Assembly: GCF_000282315.2 (NCBI RefSeq)
Contig: NZ_AKJN02000005.1
Span: 1-64,000 of the forward strand
Source of the DNA: Pseudomonas sp. GM41(2012)
GTDB lineage: Bacteria; Pseudomonadota; Gammaproteobacteria; Pseudomonadales; Pseudomonadaceae
Direction of reading: 5' to 3'
Length of the DNA stretch: 64,000 nucleotides
Shown here: piece after piece, positions 1 through 8,465 of the stretch
Layout: each line of letters opens with the position of its first letter
Position numbering within the stretch: the first letter of the stretch is position 1
Translations under genes and position numbers: made by a program
The notes under the pieces: generated by a model
Told to the model about the DNA's origin: nothing
Databases searched by the model: none
What the model saw: only the letters and a program-made list of their open reading frames with translations

Positions 1-303
1 AGTTCGGTCCCTATCTGCCGTGGACGTTTGAGATTTGAGAGGGGCTGCTCCTAGTACGAGAGGACCGGAGTGGACGAACCTCTGGTGTTCCGGTTGTCAC
101 GCCAGTGGCATTGCCGGGTAGCTATGTTCGGAATAGATAACCGCTGAAAGCATCTAAGCGGGAAACTAGCCTCAAGATGAGATCTCACTGGGACCTTGAG
201 TCCCCTGAAGGGCCGTCGAAGACTACGACGTTGATAGGTTGGGTGTGTAAGCGCTGTGAGGCGTTGAGCTAACCAATACTAATTGCCCGTGAGGCTTGAC
301 CAT
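1..303 (+). rRNA. 23S ribosomal RNA, 3' end (partial)
   Basis: The window opens inside the 3' part of a 23S rRNA gene. The sarcin-ricin loop core CTAGTACGAGAGGACC is at about 51-66 and the conserved 3' end, AATTGCCCGTGAGGCTTGACC, finishes near 300. The 5' part lies outside the window. The exact last base is not visible from sequence alone. Confidence 0.97.
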
Positions 304-459
304 ATAACACCCAAGCAATTTGACTACTCGAAAGAGCATCAGATTGCGGTGTGTGAAGACGAAATGAACCGAAAGTTCGAATCTCACAAAACACCGAAAG
401 CTGTCACATACCCAATTTGCTGAAGCGAAGCCAGCTGGCTACGACTCAGTACCCGAATT
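304..459 (+). other. 23S-5S internal transcribed spacer
   Basis: Spacer of an rRNA operon between 23S and 5S. I see no tRNA in it. It should be removed during rRNA processing. Confidence 0.8.
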
Positions 460-575
460 TCTTGACGACCATAGAGCATTGGAACCACCTGATCCCATCC
501 CGAACTCAGCAGTGAAACGATGCATCGCCGATGGTAGTGTGGGGTTTCCCCATGTGAGAGTAGGTCATCGTCAAG
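460..575 (+). rRNA. 5S ribosomal RNA
   Basis: Complete 5S rRNA of about 116 nt. It holds the conserved blocks GGAACCACCTGATCCCATCC and GAACTCAGCAGTGAAACG, and its 5' and 3' ends (CTTGACGACC and GGTCATCGTCAAG) pair as helix I. It is the last gene of the operon, and a terminator follows at once. Confidence 0.97.
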
Positions 576-586
576 ATTAAATTCCG

Positions 587-622
587 AAACCCCTATCTGC
601 GTATGCAGGTAGGGGTTTTGTT
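587..622 (+). terminator. rRNA operon terminator
   Basis: Stem AACCCCTATCTGC / GCAGGTAGGGGTT with a short GTAT loop and a following T-rich run (TTTTGTTTT). It lies 12 nt after 5S rRNA. One G-U pair is in the stem. Confidence 0.9.
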
Positions 623-649
623 TTGCCCGCAGGAAAGTGCGAACGGACA

Positions 650-1078
650 TTACCGGTACTTGATCACAATCCCTTTGAGTTTCCGACCTTCGATGGTTTT
701 TACGTCGCGAGCCCACAGTGGACCATTGACATAGGCGCCCACCGGTTGGATATGGTCGTAGACCACAACCACGGCATCGCCGCCGAGCTTGGCGGATTCT
801 TCGCGTAGTTTTTCTTCTACCTGAGTGATGGGAGGAGCTGGCTCGACGCTCGCGTCGATGACTACCTCACCCAATCGGACATGAGGGCGAAGAGGCTCGG
901 TGCGCAGCACTACGACCTCGCTGGCGAGCGTCGGCGCAGGATGCTCCACGCCCACATAGGCAGTGGTCTGGGCGTCGACAGTGGCGCACCCACTCAGCGC
1001 GAGCAGAGTAGCGGTGAGCCCTCCAGCCAGCAGTGACAGTTTGAAACGAGTGGACCAAGGCACGTCATGGGCAGGCAT
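650..1078 (-). CDS. small predicted lipoprotein
   Basis: 142 aa. The start at 1078 is chosen because GGAGGAA lies about 8 nt upstream; a longer upstream reading frame has no comparable RBS. Residues 11-31 form a signal peptide ending in the lipobox L-S-G-C, with lipidation expected at Cys31. The remainder is a small mixed domain with a repeated V-V-V-L / V-V-V-V-Y pattern, suggesting beta strands. I do not recognise the family. It lies alone between the rRNA terminator and an orphan hairpin, so it is probably monocistronic. Confidence 0.75.
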   Translation of the reverse strand: MPAHDVPWSTRFKLSLLAGGLTATLLALSGCATVDAQTTAYVGVEHPAPTLASEVVVLRTEPLRPHVRLGEVVIDASVEPAPPITQVEEKLREESAKLGGDAVVVVYDHIQPVGAYVNGPLWARDVKTIEGRKLKGIVIKYR

Positions 1079-1154
1079 AGTGGGGTTCCTCCGAACAATC
1101 CGCGGCTGTACGAGGTAGCGTGTTGACGGTAGCAGACAGTCCGGCAGTTGCCAG

Positions 1155-1184
1155 AAGCCCAACCTTTTCAGGTTGGGCTTTTTT
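1155..1184 (+). terminator. orphan rho-independent terminator-like hairpin
   Basis: Perfect 11-bp stem AAGCCCAACCT / AGGTTGGGCTT with a TTTC loop, followed by a T run on the plus strand only. No plus-strand gene precedes it; both flanking genes are on the minus strand. It could end a short unannotated RNA or rRNA read-through. Confidence 0.6.
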
Positions 1185-1205
1185 CATGCCTTGAGAAAGT
1201 GAGTT

Positions 1206-1619
1206 TCACTGATCCTTTTCGCAGTTCACCATCCACGACACACCAAACCGATCAACCAGCATCCCGAAACGTGCTGCCCAGAACGTCGCTTCTAGTGGCA
1301 TTTGTACGCTGCCGTCTTCCGACAATGCAGCGAAGATCCGTTCAGCCTCCGCAATGCTGTCGACATTCAGTGAAACCGAACAGCCGCTCATTTCGTCAGT
1401 AGGGCGATCAGGTGTTGTGTCCGAGCCCATGATCGCCTGATCGCCCACCACCAGGCGGGTGTGGATGATCAGGTTGTGGTAGTCCGCCGGAAAGTGCTCG
1501 CGCGCGGGGCTTTCGCCGAAGGTCATCATGACTTCGATTTGGCCTGGCAGGCTTTGGGCATAGAAGGTGAAGGCGGCTTTGCAGTCGCCATTGAAGATCA
1601 GGTAGGGATTGATTTTCAT
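1206..1619 (-). CDS. VOC / PhnB-like glyoxalase-fold protein
   Basis: 137 aa. The N-terminus MKINPYLIFNGDCKAAFTFY and the later motif A-E-A-E-R-I-F-A-A-L are typical of PhnB / 3-demethylubiquinone-methyltransferase-like members of the vicinal oxygen chelate superfamily. These proteins form paired beta-alpha-beta-beta-beta modules; most have no proven substrate. GGGAG lies about 7 nt before the ATG. It stands alone between a TetR gene and the lipoprotein gene. Confidence 0.85.
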   Translation of the reverse strand: MKINPYLIFNGDCKAAFTFYAQSLPGQIEVMMTFGESPAREHFPADYHNLIIHTRLVVGDQAIMGSDTTPDRPTDEMSGCSVSLNVDSIAEAERIFAALSEDGSVQMPLEATFWAARFGMLVDRFGVSWMVNCEKDQ

Positions 1620-1818
1620 GCTTTGCTCCCGGTAACGAAGAAGCGGAGGGAGGCTGAATTCACCTCCGGCTCCGCAGTGATTGGGCTCCCATTAGCAAAG
1701 CGTTAGATGTCGTGATCGGCAGGAATTGTTTAGATGTTTTTTTTATTGAAGCGACGTGGCTTATGGCTTCCGGCGCCTAGGTGTCGATCCACGGTCACTG
1801 AGATATCGTCCTGGGCCC

Positions 1819-2430
1819 TCAAGCTACTGCGCGTGAAACCGAGGGGCGCAGCAAACGCTCGATGGCTCCACTGACCAGGTTTTCCAGCAGCTCATCTCGC
1901 TCCGCTTCACTCAGCGTGTGCTGCGCCAACCAGCTGGGCGCGCTGTTCAGCAAATTGGCGATGGCGTGCCCGGTGGCAAGTTGCGCCTGCTCGCTGAGAC
2001 GAGGCCTTGTTCCGAGCATCAGCAGCAGTCGGCGCTCGTATTGCTCGCGAAGCTGCCGAACCCGTTCCTGTTGCTCTCCATTCAGGCAGCCGCTGTCACG
2101 CTCCGCCAGACGAAAATGCCAGGGCATCTCCTGATGCAGGTTCAAATGCGCTCGGATAAGGGCATGGAGTTTGTCACGTTTTGCCGGCGCCCTTTGCTCG
2201 ATCCGCCCCAAGGTTGCCAACAGCTCTTCGTAGAACTCTTCGATCAGGTCGAGCAGCAAGTGCTGTTTGCTGGGGTAATGGTGATACAACGAGCCGGTAG
2301 CGAGCCCCAGGCAGGTCGCGAGTTCACGCATGCCGACCTGTCCGAAACCTTTGCAGGCGAACAGCTCCAGCACCTTGTCCCGGTACTCGGCAAAGCGCGA
2401 GCAACGCTCAGGCATAGGCATGGAAGCCAC
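1819..2430 (-). CDS. TetR-family transcriptional regulator
   Basis: 203 aa, or 200 aa from the internal ATG at 2421. Residues 10-60 form a TetR helix-turn-helix, with the recognition region A-T-G-S-L-Y-H-H-Y-P-S-K. The remaining helical domain should bind a ligand. Its 5' end overlaps the stop of the hydroxybutyryl-CoA dehydrogenase gene (2408), so the two are translationally coupled in one leftward operon. An acyl-CoA or related ligand is a reasonable guess from this linkage, not something the sequence shows. Confidence 0.9.
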   Translation of the reverse strand: MASMPMPERCSRFAEYRDKVLELFACKGFGQVGMRELATCLGLATGSLYHHYPSKQHLLLDLIEEFYEELLATLGRIEQRAPAKRDKLHALIRAHLNLHQEMPWHFRLAERDSGCLNGEQQERVRQLREQYERRLLLMLGTRPRLSEQAQLATGHAIANLLNSAPSWLAQHTLSEAERDELLENLVSGAIERLLRPSVSRAVA

Positions 2431-3259
2431 GCCCCGTTTTGCGCCCCAGATAACCGGCGGCGACCATTTCCTTGAGCAATGGAGCGGGGCGGTACTTGCT
2501 ATCGTTGAAGCCGTCGTAGAAGGCTTCGAGGATCGCCAGCACGGTGTCCAGGCCGATCAGGTCCGCCAACGCCAACGGCCCGATCGGCTGATTGCAGCCC
2601 AAGCGCATGCCGGCGTCGATATCTTCGGCGCTGGCCAGGCCTTCCTGTAATACCAGGATCGCTTCGTTGATCATCGGCACCAGAATCCGGTTGACCACGA
2701 AACCCGGACGGTTGCCCGCGGTGATCGCGGTTTTACCGAGAGTAGTCGCCATGTCCAGCGCCAGGGCATGGGTGGCGTCGCTGGTTTGCAAACCGCGAAT
2801 CACCTCGATCAGCCCCATCACCGGCACGGGGTTGAAGAAGTGCAGACCGATGAAACGCTCAGGCTGGCTCACGCTGGCAGCGAGTTGGGTGATGGACAGC
2901 GAAGATGTGTTGGAGGCAATCACGCAATCGTCGCTGACCTGCGCGGCGATCTGTTGCAGCACGCGCAGTTTCAGCTCGAGGTTTTCGGTCGCGGCTTCGA
3001 TCACCAGTTGCACGTTCTGCAGGTTGCTGTAGTCGGTGCTGGTGCGGATCTTGTCGAGGGCGGCGAGCTTTTGCTCTTGCGTCAGCGTTTCCTTGGCGAT
3101 CTGTCGATCGAGGTTTTTACTGACGGTTGCGACGGCCTTTTGCAGGGCGCTCTCGGAGATGTCGAGCAAGGTCACGTTAAAACCGGCCAAGGCGCAGACT
3201 TGCGCAATGCCATTGCCCATGGTGCCTGCGCCGATCACGCCAATGTTTTGCAGATTCAT
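2408..3259 (-). CDS. hbd: 3-hydroxybutyryl-CoA dehydrogenase
   Basis: 283 aa, the usual length for the family. It oxidises (3S)-3-hydroxyacyl-CoA to 3-oxoacyl-CoA with NAD(P). The N-terminal Rossmann motif G-x-G-x-x-G sits at residues 10-15 (GAGTMG). The catalytic pair is visible as His140 in IGLHFFNPVPVMGLIEVI and Glu152. The C-terminal helical domain follows from about residue 185 with N-R-P-G-F-V-V-N-R-I. AAGGA lies 7 nt before the start. First gene of a two-gene operon with a TetR regulator, facing a divergent AraC gene. Confidence 0.93.
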   Translation of the reverse strand: MNLQNIGVIGAGTMGNGIAQVCALAGFNVTLLDISESALQKAVATVSKNLDRQIAKETLTQEQKLAALDKIRTSTDYSNLQNVQLVIEAATENLELKLRVLQQIAAQVSDDCVIASNTSSLSITQLAASVSQPERFIGLHFFNPVPVMGLIEVIRGLQTSDATHALALDMATTLGKTAITAGNRPGFVVNRILVPMINEAILVLQEGLASAEDIDAGMRLGCNQPIGPLALADLIGLDTVLAILEAFYDGFNDSKYRPAPLLKEMVAAGYLGRKTGRGFHAYA

Positions 3260-3291
3260 GTTCTGTCCTTCCGATCAAATCCCGCGATACC

Positions 3292-3329
3292 TTGGCCGCC
3301 GTAGTGGCCGAAGGCGTACTATTGGCCGC
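3292..3329. promoter_or_regulatory. possible operator: repeated TGGCCG sites
   Basis: TTGGCCGC occurs at 3292-3299 and again at 3322-3329, with a related GTGGCCG at 3304-3310, all in the same orientation inside the divergent hbd/araC intergenic region. AraC proteins often bind direct repeats, so this may be the regulator's site. The repeats are short and GC-rich, so confidence is low. Confidence 0.3.
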
Positions 3330-3424
3330 GAGTCTAGAGCCGGCAGGGCAGTTGTCCTATGCCGAAACTGTTCAACGGCACTGGTGTTTTTTGCCATTCG
3401 GGTGATGGGGAGAGAAGCGTTCAC

Positions 3425-4444
3425 ATGCGGGAAAAGGACTCGGTTTCCGCCTACTTCGTGCAGGCAATGATCCATGGGCTGGGAAATAATCCGCAACGTC
3501 AGAGGGCTGCACTTGAACAGGCCGGCATCGATCCGGCGTTGATGGAGCAGCCCACCGCGCGTGTACCGGCGAGTGCGTTTGCCGCGTTGTGGTTGATTCA
3601 GATCCGCGAGCTCAACGATGAGTTCTTCGGGCTCGACTCCCATGGTATGCCGCCGGGCGGTTTCGCCCTGATCTGCCGGGCATTGATTCAGGAACCTGAC
3701 CTGCACAAAGCCATGCGCCAGTGCCTGGCCAATTTCGCGCTGTTCCTCCACGACTTTCGCGGCACGCTGACGGTGCGCGGAAAACGTGCGGTGATCAGCT
3801 TGCAAAACCACTCGCCAAACAGCGACGTCAGTCGTTTGGGCGAGGAGACGTTTCTGGTGTTGATGATCAGTCTGCTCTGCTGGCTGGGTGGGCGGCGCAT
3901 CCCCATCGACCGCGCAGATTTTCGCCATGAGCGTGTGTCGCTCAGCGATGACCGTTTACTCTGGGGACCCAACCTGACCTTTGGCGCCGAGCGCACCGAA
4001 ATCGAATTCGCCAGCCACTATCTGCGTCTGCCGGTGGTTCAGGATCTGGCCTCACTGAAAGTGTTTTTGCGCACCGCGCCGCAATGGCTGGTAATCCGTT
4101 TTCGTAATCAGCACGGCCTGGCGTCGCAGGTCCATCAGCGCCTGCGTAACAGCCATTACAGCCAATGGCCGACCTTGCAGGCCTTCGCCCTGGAACAGCA
4201 CCTGAGCCCCAGCACCTTTCGCCGAAAACTGGAGCGGGAAGGGTGTTCGTATCAGGAGATCAAGGACGAGGTGCGGCGTGGCGTTGCGTTTGAGCAACTG
4301 CGTCATAGTCGTGCGAGCATCAGTGACATTGCCGAGCAACTTGGCTTTCAGGAGCCAAGCGCGTTTCATCGGGCGTTCAAGAAGTGGACGGGGGAAAGTC
4401 CGGGGCGGTATCGGGCGAGGTATCAGGGGGAGCTCACGGAGTGA
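3425..4444 (+). CDS. AraC-family regulator with Arabinose_bd-type sensor domain
   Basis: 339 aa. The start at 3425 has GGGGAGAGAAG about 8-16 nt upstream; a longer frame from 3359 lacks an RBS. Residues 15-200 resemble the OruR/ArgR-like ligand-binding domain (I-H-G-L-G-N-N-P-Q-R near the N-terminus). The last 100 residues are an AraC double HTH ending in F-Q-E-P-S-A-F-H-R-A-F-K-K-W-T-G. Its stop overlaps the GTG start of the next ABC gene (GTGA), so it is coupled to that transporter. It is divergent from hbd and may control both directions. Confidence 0.88.
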   Translation: MREKDSVSAYFVQAMIHGLGNNPQRQRAALEQAGIDPALMEQPTARVPASAFAALWLIQIRELNDEFFGLDSHGMPPGGFALICRALIQEPDLHKAMRQCLANFALFLHDFRGTLTVRGKRAVISLQNHSPNSDVSRLGEETFLVLMISLLCWLGGRRIPIDRADFRHERVSLSDDRLLWGPNLTFGAERTEIEFASHYLRLPVVQDLASLKVFLRTAPQWLVIRFRNQHGLASQVHQRLRNSHYSQWPTLQAFALEQHLSPSTFRRKLEREGCSYQEIKDEVRRGVAFEQLRHSRASISDIAEQLGFQEPSAFHRAFKKWTGESPGRYRARYQGELTE

Positions 4445-6255
4445 ACCCTGTTCTCGATCGTTTCACCTCGTTACTCGATCAGGCGAGACGCGCCTTGCTG
4501 CTGGTCTGGGCAACGTCTCGTGGACTGTTTCTGGGATTGGTGCTGGCGACGCTGATCGCCGGGGTCCTCCCGGCACTGGCCGCCTGGTTAGGCCAACGCA
4601 TTGTCGATGCGGTCGTCACCGCCATGCAGTTGCACGCACAACAGGGCAGTGCGCCGTTGTGGCCGGTCGTGCGTTACGTGCTGTTTGAAGCGGGCGTGCT
4701 CGCGTTGCTGTCCGGGACTCAGCGGGCGCTGTCGGTCCAGCAATCGCTGTTGCGGGTGCAGTTAGGGCAGAAGGTCAACACGATGATTCTGGAGAAGGCC
4801 CAGACGTTGTCGCTGGTGCAGTTCGAGAATTCCGAGTTCTACGACAAACTGGTTCGGGTGCGCCGCGAAGCATCGACCCGGCCGTTGGCACTGGTGATGA
4901 AGTCGTTGGGGCTGATTCAGAACCTGATCGTGTTGATCAGCTTCGGTGTGTTGCTGGTGCATTTTTCGCCCTGGGCGCTGGTGCTGCTGGTGGTCGGCGC
5001 GTTGCCGGTGTTCTTCGCCGAAGCACATTTTTCCGGCGATGCTTTTCGATTGTTCACCCGTCGCGCGCCGGAGAGTCGACAACAGAATTACATCGAAACG
5101 CTCCTCTCTCACGAGGGCTACATCAAAGAGGTCAAACTGTTCGGCTTCGCGCCGCTGCTGTTGAAGCGTTATCGCGACACGTTCGCGCGGCTTTATGCCG
5201 AAGACCGGCGCCTGACACTACGTCGGGATGGCTGGGGATTTATCCTCGGTCTACTGGGCACCGGCGCGTTTTATCTGGCCTATGCCTGGGTCGTGGTCGA
5301 TACCGTCCATGGCAACATCAGCCTCGGGCAGATGACCATGTACCTGGTGTTGTTCAAGCAGGGGCAGACGGCGGTAAGCAGCAGCTTGAGTGCTATCAGC
5401 GGTCTCTACGAGGATGGCCTTTACCTCTCCAGTCTTTATGAATACCTGGCCGAGCCTGTTGTGGCGGATACCGGCAACCTCACCGTGGGCGCCGTGCCCG
5501 GCGATGGCCTGCGTTTCGAAAACGTCGGCTTCCGTTATCCGGGCGCCAGTCGCGCCGCGCTGGAAGGCATCGATCTTCACCTTGTGCCCGGCCACAGTGT
5601 GGCGCTGGTGGGGGAGAACGGTTCGGGCAAGACCACGCTGATCAAATTGCTGACGCGGCTGTACCGTCCTGATCAGGGCCGTATCCTGCTGGACGGCAGC
5701 GATCTGCAAGCGTGGGAAGAAGACGCGCTGCGGCGGCGCATCGGGGTGATTTTTCAGGACTACATCCGCTACCAATTCTCCGTTGGCGAGAACATCGGCG
5801 TCGGTGACACCCTGGCGTTCAACGATGAACAGCGCTGGCAGGAGGCCGCCACCGAGGGCATGGCCGCACCCTTTATCGAGGGGCTGGATCGAGGGTATGC
5901 CACGCAATTGGGGCGGTGGTTCGCCGGGGGGCAGGAGCTGTCTGGCGGGCAATGGCAGAAGATCGCGTTGTCGCGCGCCTACATGCGGCGCAACGCCGAT
6001 ATCCTGATTCTGGATGAGCCGACCTCTGCACTCGACCCGGCGGCAGAAGCGGCGGTATTCGAGCATTTCAGTGAGCACACCGAAGGCCGCATGACGTTGC
6101 TGATCTCTCACCGGTTTTCCAGCGTGCGCAATGCGGACCACATCATCGTGCTGGAGCAGGGCGCGATCCTTGAGCGGGGCGATCACGACAGTCTGGTGGC
6201 CGCGGGCGGGCGCTATGCGCAGTTGTTTGATTTGCAGGCCCGCGGTTACCGATAG
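4441..6255 (+). CDS. ABC transporter, fused permease and ATPase (exporter half-transporter)
   Basis: 604 aa starting at GTG 4441, with AGGGGGAG 8 nt upstream and a GTGA overlap with the preceding AraC stop. Residues 20-330 carry about six membrane segments (for example L-F-L-G-L-V-L-A-T-L-I-A-G-V-L). The nucleotide-binding domain follows: Walker A GENGSGKTT at 391-399, signature LSGGQ at 500-504, and Walker B ILILDEPT at 521-528. A later His in L-L-I-S-H-R-F is the switch histidine. It should work as a homodimer, as MsbA-like exporters do. The substrate cannot be read from the sequence. Confidence 0.9.
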   Translation: MNPVLDRFTSLLDQARRALLLVWATSRGLFLGLVLATLIAGVLPALAAWLGQRIVDAVVTAMQLHAQQGSAPLWPVVRYVLFEAGVLALLSGTQRALSVQQSLLRVQLGQKVNTMILEKAQTLSLVQFENSEFYDKLVRVRREASTRPLALVMKSLGLIQNLIVLISFGVLLVHFSPWALVLLVVGALPVFFAEAHFSGDAFRLFTRRAPESRQQNYIETLLSHEGYIKEVKLFGFAPLLLKRYRDTFARLYAEDRRLTLRRDGWGFILGLLGTGAFYLAYAWVVVDTVHGNISLGQMTMYLVLFKQGQTAVSSSLSAISGLYEDGLYLSSLYEYLAEPVVADTGNLTVGAVPGDGLRFENVGFRYPGASRAALEGIDLHLVPGHSVALVGENGSGKTTLIKLLTRLYRPDQGRILLDGSDLQAWEEDALRRRIGVIFQDYIRYQFSVGENIGVGDTLAFNDEQRWQEAATEGMAAPFIEGLDRGYATQLGRWFAGGQELSGGQWQKIALSRAYMRRNADILILDEPTSALDPAAEAAVFEHFSEHTEGRMTLLISHRFSSVRNADHIIVLEQGAILERGDHDSLVAAGGRYAQLFDLQARGYR

Positions 6256-6258
6256 ACC

Positions 6259-7215
6259 TCAAGACTCCCGGGAAACCCGAACCACGGCCGGCCCGGCCAT
6301 TTGTGTTGGTTTTGTTTTCATCAAGCCGTCGAGTGCCTGGCGATACTGGGTGCCGCCCTGGCTCATGCTGTTGTTGTGTGTACCACCGGGCACCAATAAC
6401 AGGTGCTTGGGTTCGTTGGCGGCATTGAACAACTGCTGGCTGAATCGCGAGGGCATGAACGGGTCGGCCAGGCCATGGACCACCAGCAACGGCATGTTGA
6501 TGTCGACGATCTTGTCGATGGAATCGAATTTCTGCGACAGCAGCCAGCGCACCGGCAACCATTTCACCGGCAGGTTGCTGTCGGCCACTTGCGCCACGGC
6601 ATCGCCCAACGAGGTGAAGGTGGACTCGATCACCAAACCACGCACCGGCACCACGCCATGCTCCTTTTTCGCCTGTGCGGCCAGGTCTGCCGCCAGGTCG
6701 ATAGCCACCGCGCCACCCAGGGAATGGCCGTAGATCAGGCGCTTGTTGGCGTCCGGTTGCATCTTGGTGAAGCGCTCCCAGGCGGCTCGCGCGTCTTCGT
6801 AAACACTGGCTTCTGACGGCAGATCCCCCTTGCTCTGGCCAAACCCGCGGTAGTCGATGGCCAGCACCGAATAGCCCATGGCGCGCAATTGCTCGATGCG
6901 GAACGCCTGGCCCGTCAGGTTCCAGCGCACGCCATGCAAGTAGAGGATCGACGGCGCATCGCGACGTGCGGCCGGCCACCACCAGGCATGCAGGCTTTGC
7001 CCGGCCTTGAAGCTGGCGGGCTTGATGTCGAATTCCTGAACGTCCTGCGGCAGACCGCGATACCAACCAGCGTTGCCCGGCTCGATGCGGAACAGCAACT
7101 CGCGTTCTGTGTATTTGAGTACCCCGCAACTCGCTGGCAGACCGATGATCAGCGCGGCCATGCCCAGCAGCGGCAGCCAGCGTCGGCCCAAGCGGCTCAT
7201 CAGGTTAGAAAACAT
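6259..7215 (-). CDS. membrane-anchored alpha/beta hydrolase
   Basis: 318 aa. The N-terminus has a hydrophobic segment (residues 13-30) ending in L-P-A-S-C, which could be a lipobox, so the enzyme is probably held at the membrane facing the periplasm. The catalytic triad is visible: nucleophile Ser165 in GHSLGG, Asp251 in V-V-H-G-L-A-D, and His280 in G-G-T-H. The oxyanion region is L-Y-L-H-G at 91-95. It resembles the BEM46/YfhR hydrolases, whose substrates are mostly unknown. It is convergent with the ABC gene (3 nt between stops). Confidence 0.85.
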   Translation of the reverse strand: MFSNLMSRLGRRWLPLLGMAALIIGLPASCGVLKYTERELLFRIEPGNAGWYRGLPQDVQEFDIKPASFKAGQSLHAWWWPAARRDAPSILYLHGVRWNLTGQAFRIEQLRAMGYSVLAIDYRGFGQSKGDLPSEASVYEDARAAWERFTKMQPDANKRLIYGHSLGGAVAIDLAADLAAQAKKEHGVVPVRGLVIESTFTSLGDAVAQVADSNLPVKWLPVRWLLSQKFDSIDKIVDINMPLLVVHGLADPFMPSRFSQQLFNAANEPKHLLLVPGGTHNNSMSQGGTQYRQALDGLMKTKPTQMAGPAVVRVSRES

Positions 7216-7298
7216 GCGGTGGTCCGGAGGATCAAAAGGAAAGCTCGGGTTTTAACAGAAGTGTGGCGAAGGCGGGGATATATTCGACAGTCGTATGA

Positions 7299-7466
7299 AT
7301 GGCCCGGCGCCGCACCGTCGGCGCGCTTATTGGGGTCAAGGCTTCCGGTGGCGTACGCGATGACCCGACTGCACTGGCGATGATCGAGGCCGGCGCCACG
7401 CGACTGGGCACCAGCTCGGGCATCGCGATCATCAGCGGCGCCCAAGCGGCGGGAGAGGACTACTGA
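7299..7466 (+). pseudogene. decayed 3' end of deoxyribose-phosphate aldolase (deoC)
   Basis: The plus-strand frame ending at TGA 7464-7466 reads [16 protein letters not shown], then [17 protein letters not shown] and so on. This is the conserved C-terminal block of DeoC, including V-K-A-S-G-G-V-R with the active-site lysine region and the phosphate-binding G-T-S-S-G. Only about 50 codons remain; upstream sequence gives no further match, and an in-frame TGA precedes the first ATG. The 5' three quarters of the gene have been lost. Confidence 0.8.
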
Positions 7467-8465
7467 TCAGTCCACCCGCAAGACAATCTTGCCGATGTGA
7501 TCACCCGCTTCCATCCGGGAATGAGCTAGCGACGCGTCGGTCAATGGATAGACCTTGTCGATCATCGGCAGGCAACGCCCGGCGGCGAGTACGGGCCAGA
7601 CGTACTCGTGCAACTGTTCGGCGATCGAGGCTTTTTCTTCGCGGGTGCGCGCGCGCATCAGTGAGCCAGTGATCGTCGCGCGTTTGCCCAGGATCGCCAG
7701 CAGGTCGACGTCTTTGGCGTGGGCGCCACCGAGAAAGCCCAGCATCACCAGCCGACCGTCCATACCCAACGCCGCGATATTCTGATTCAAGTACGAACCG
7801 CCCATGATGTCGAGGATGACATTGACGCCCTTGCCGGCGGTTCTTTCCCGGATGACCTGGACGAAGTCCTGATCGCGATAGTTGATCGCCTCGGCCCCCA
7901 ACGTGCGGATTGCTGCACATTTTTCTTCACTGCCCGCCGTGGCGAATGCCTTGATGCCAAACTCGCGACACAACATCAGTGCGGTGGTGCCGATGCCACT
8001 GGTGCCGCCGTGAATTAATGCGCGCTGGCCTTTGCTGGCGCCGCCCATGTCGAACAGATTGGCCCACACCGTGAAGAAAGTTTCTGGCACCGCCGCGGCG
8101 TGCACCCAATCCATCCCTTCAGGAATCGGCAACGTCTGGCTGGCCGGTGCAACGCAATATTGCGCATATCCGCCACCGTTGGTCAGTGCACAGACGTTAT
8201 CGCCGACGATGAATTCGTTGACGCCAGCGCCGATCGCCACCACTTCACCGGCCACTTCCAGACCAGGAACCGGACTCATGCCGGGTTTCATCGGGTACTT
8301 GCCGGCGCGTTGAATCACATCGGGGCGGTTGACCCCGGCAGCATGCACGCGAATCAGCACTTCGCCTGCACCTGCGGTCGGGACCGGTTCCTGGCGCGGC
8401 TTCAAAACCTCCGGGCCACCGGGTTCGGTGATTTCAATCAGGGTCATGGTTTGGGGCAGATTCAT
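7467..8465 (-). CDS. NAD(P)H quinone oxidoreductase, zinc-independent MDR family (PIG3-like)
   Basis: 332 aa. Medium-chain dehydrogenase/reductase fold without the structural zinc cysteines. The N-terminus T-E-P-G-G-P-E-V-L is typical of quinone oxidoreductases, and the NADP-binding motif is H-G-G-T-S-G-I-G-T-T-A near residue 150. The start at 8465 has AGGA 8 nt upstream; an in-frame ATG at 8447 is the alternative. Its 5' end lies inside the 3' end of the MFS gene (32-bp overlap), so the two are co-transcribed. Its stop meets the stop of the deoC remnant. Confidence 0.88.
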   Translation of the reverse strand: MNLPQTMTLIEITEPGGPEVLKPRQEPVPTAGAGEVLIRVHAAGVNRPDVIQRAGKYPMKPGMSPVPGLEVAGEVVAIGAGVNEFIVGDNVCALTNGGGYAQYCVAPASQTLPIPEGMDWVHAAAVPETFFTVWANLFDMGGASKGQRALIHGGTSGIGTTALMLCREFGIKAFATAGSEEKCAAIRTLGAEAINYRDQDFVQVIRERTAGKGVNVILDIMGGSYLNQNIAALGMDGRLVMLGFLGGAHAKDVDLLAILGKRATITGSLMRARTREEKASIAEQLHEYVWPVLAAGRCLPMIDKVYPLTDASLAHSRMEAGDHIGKIVLRVD

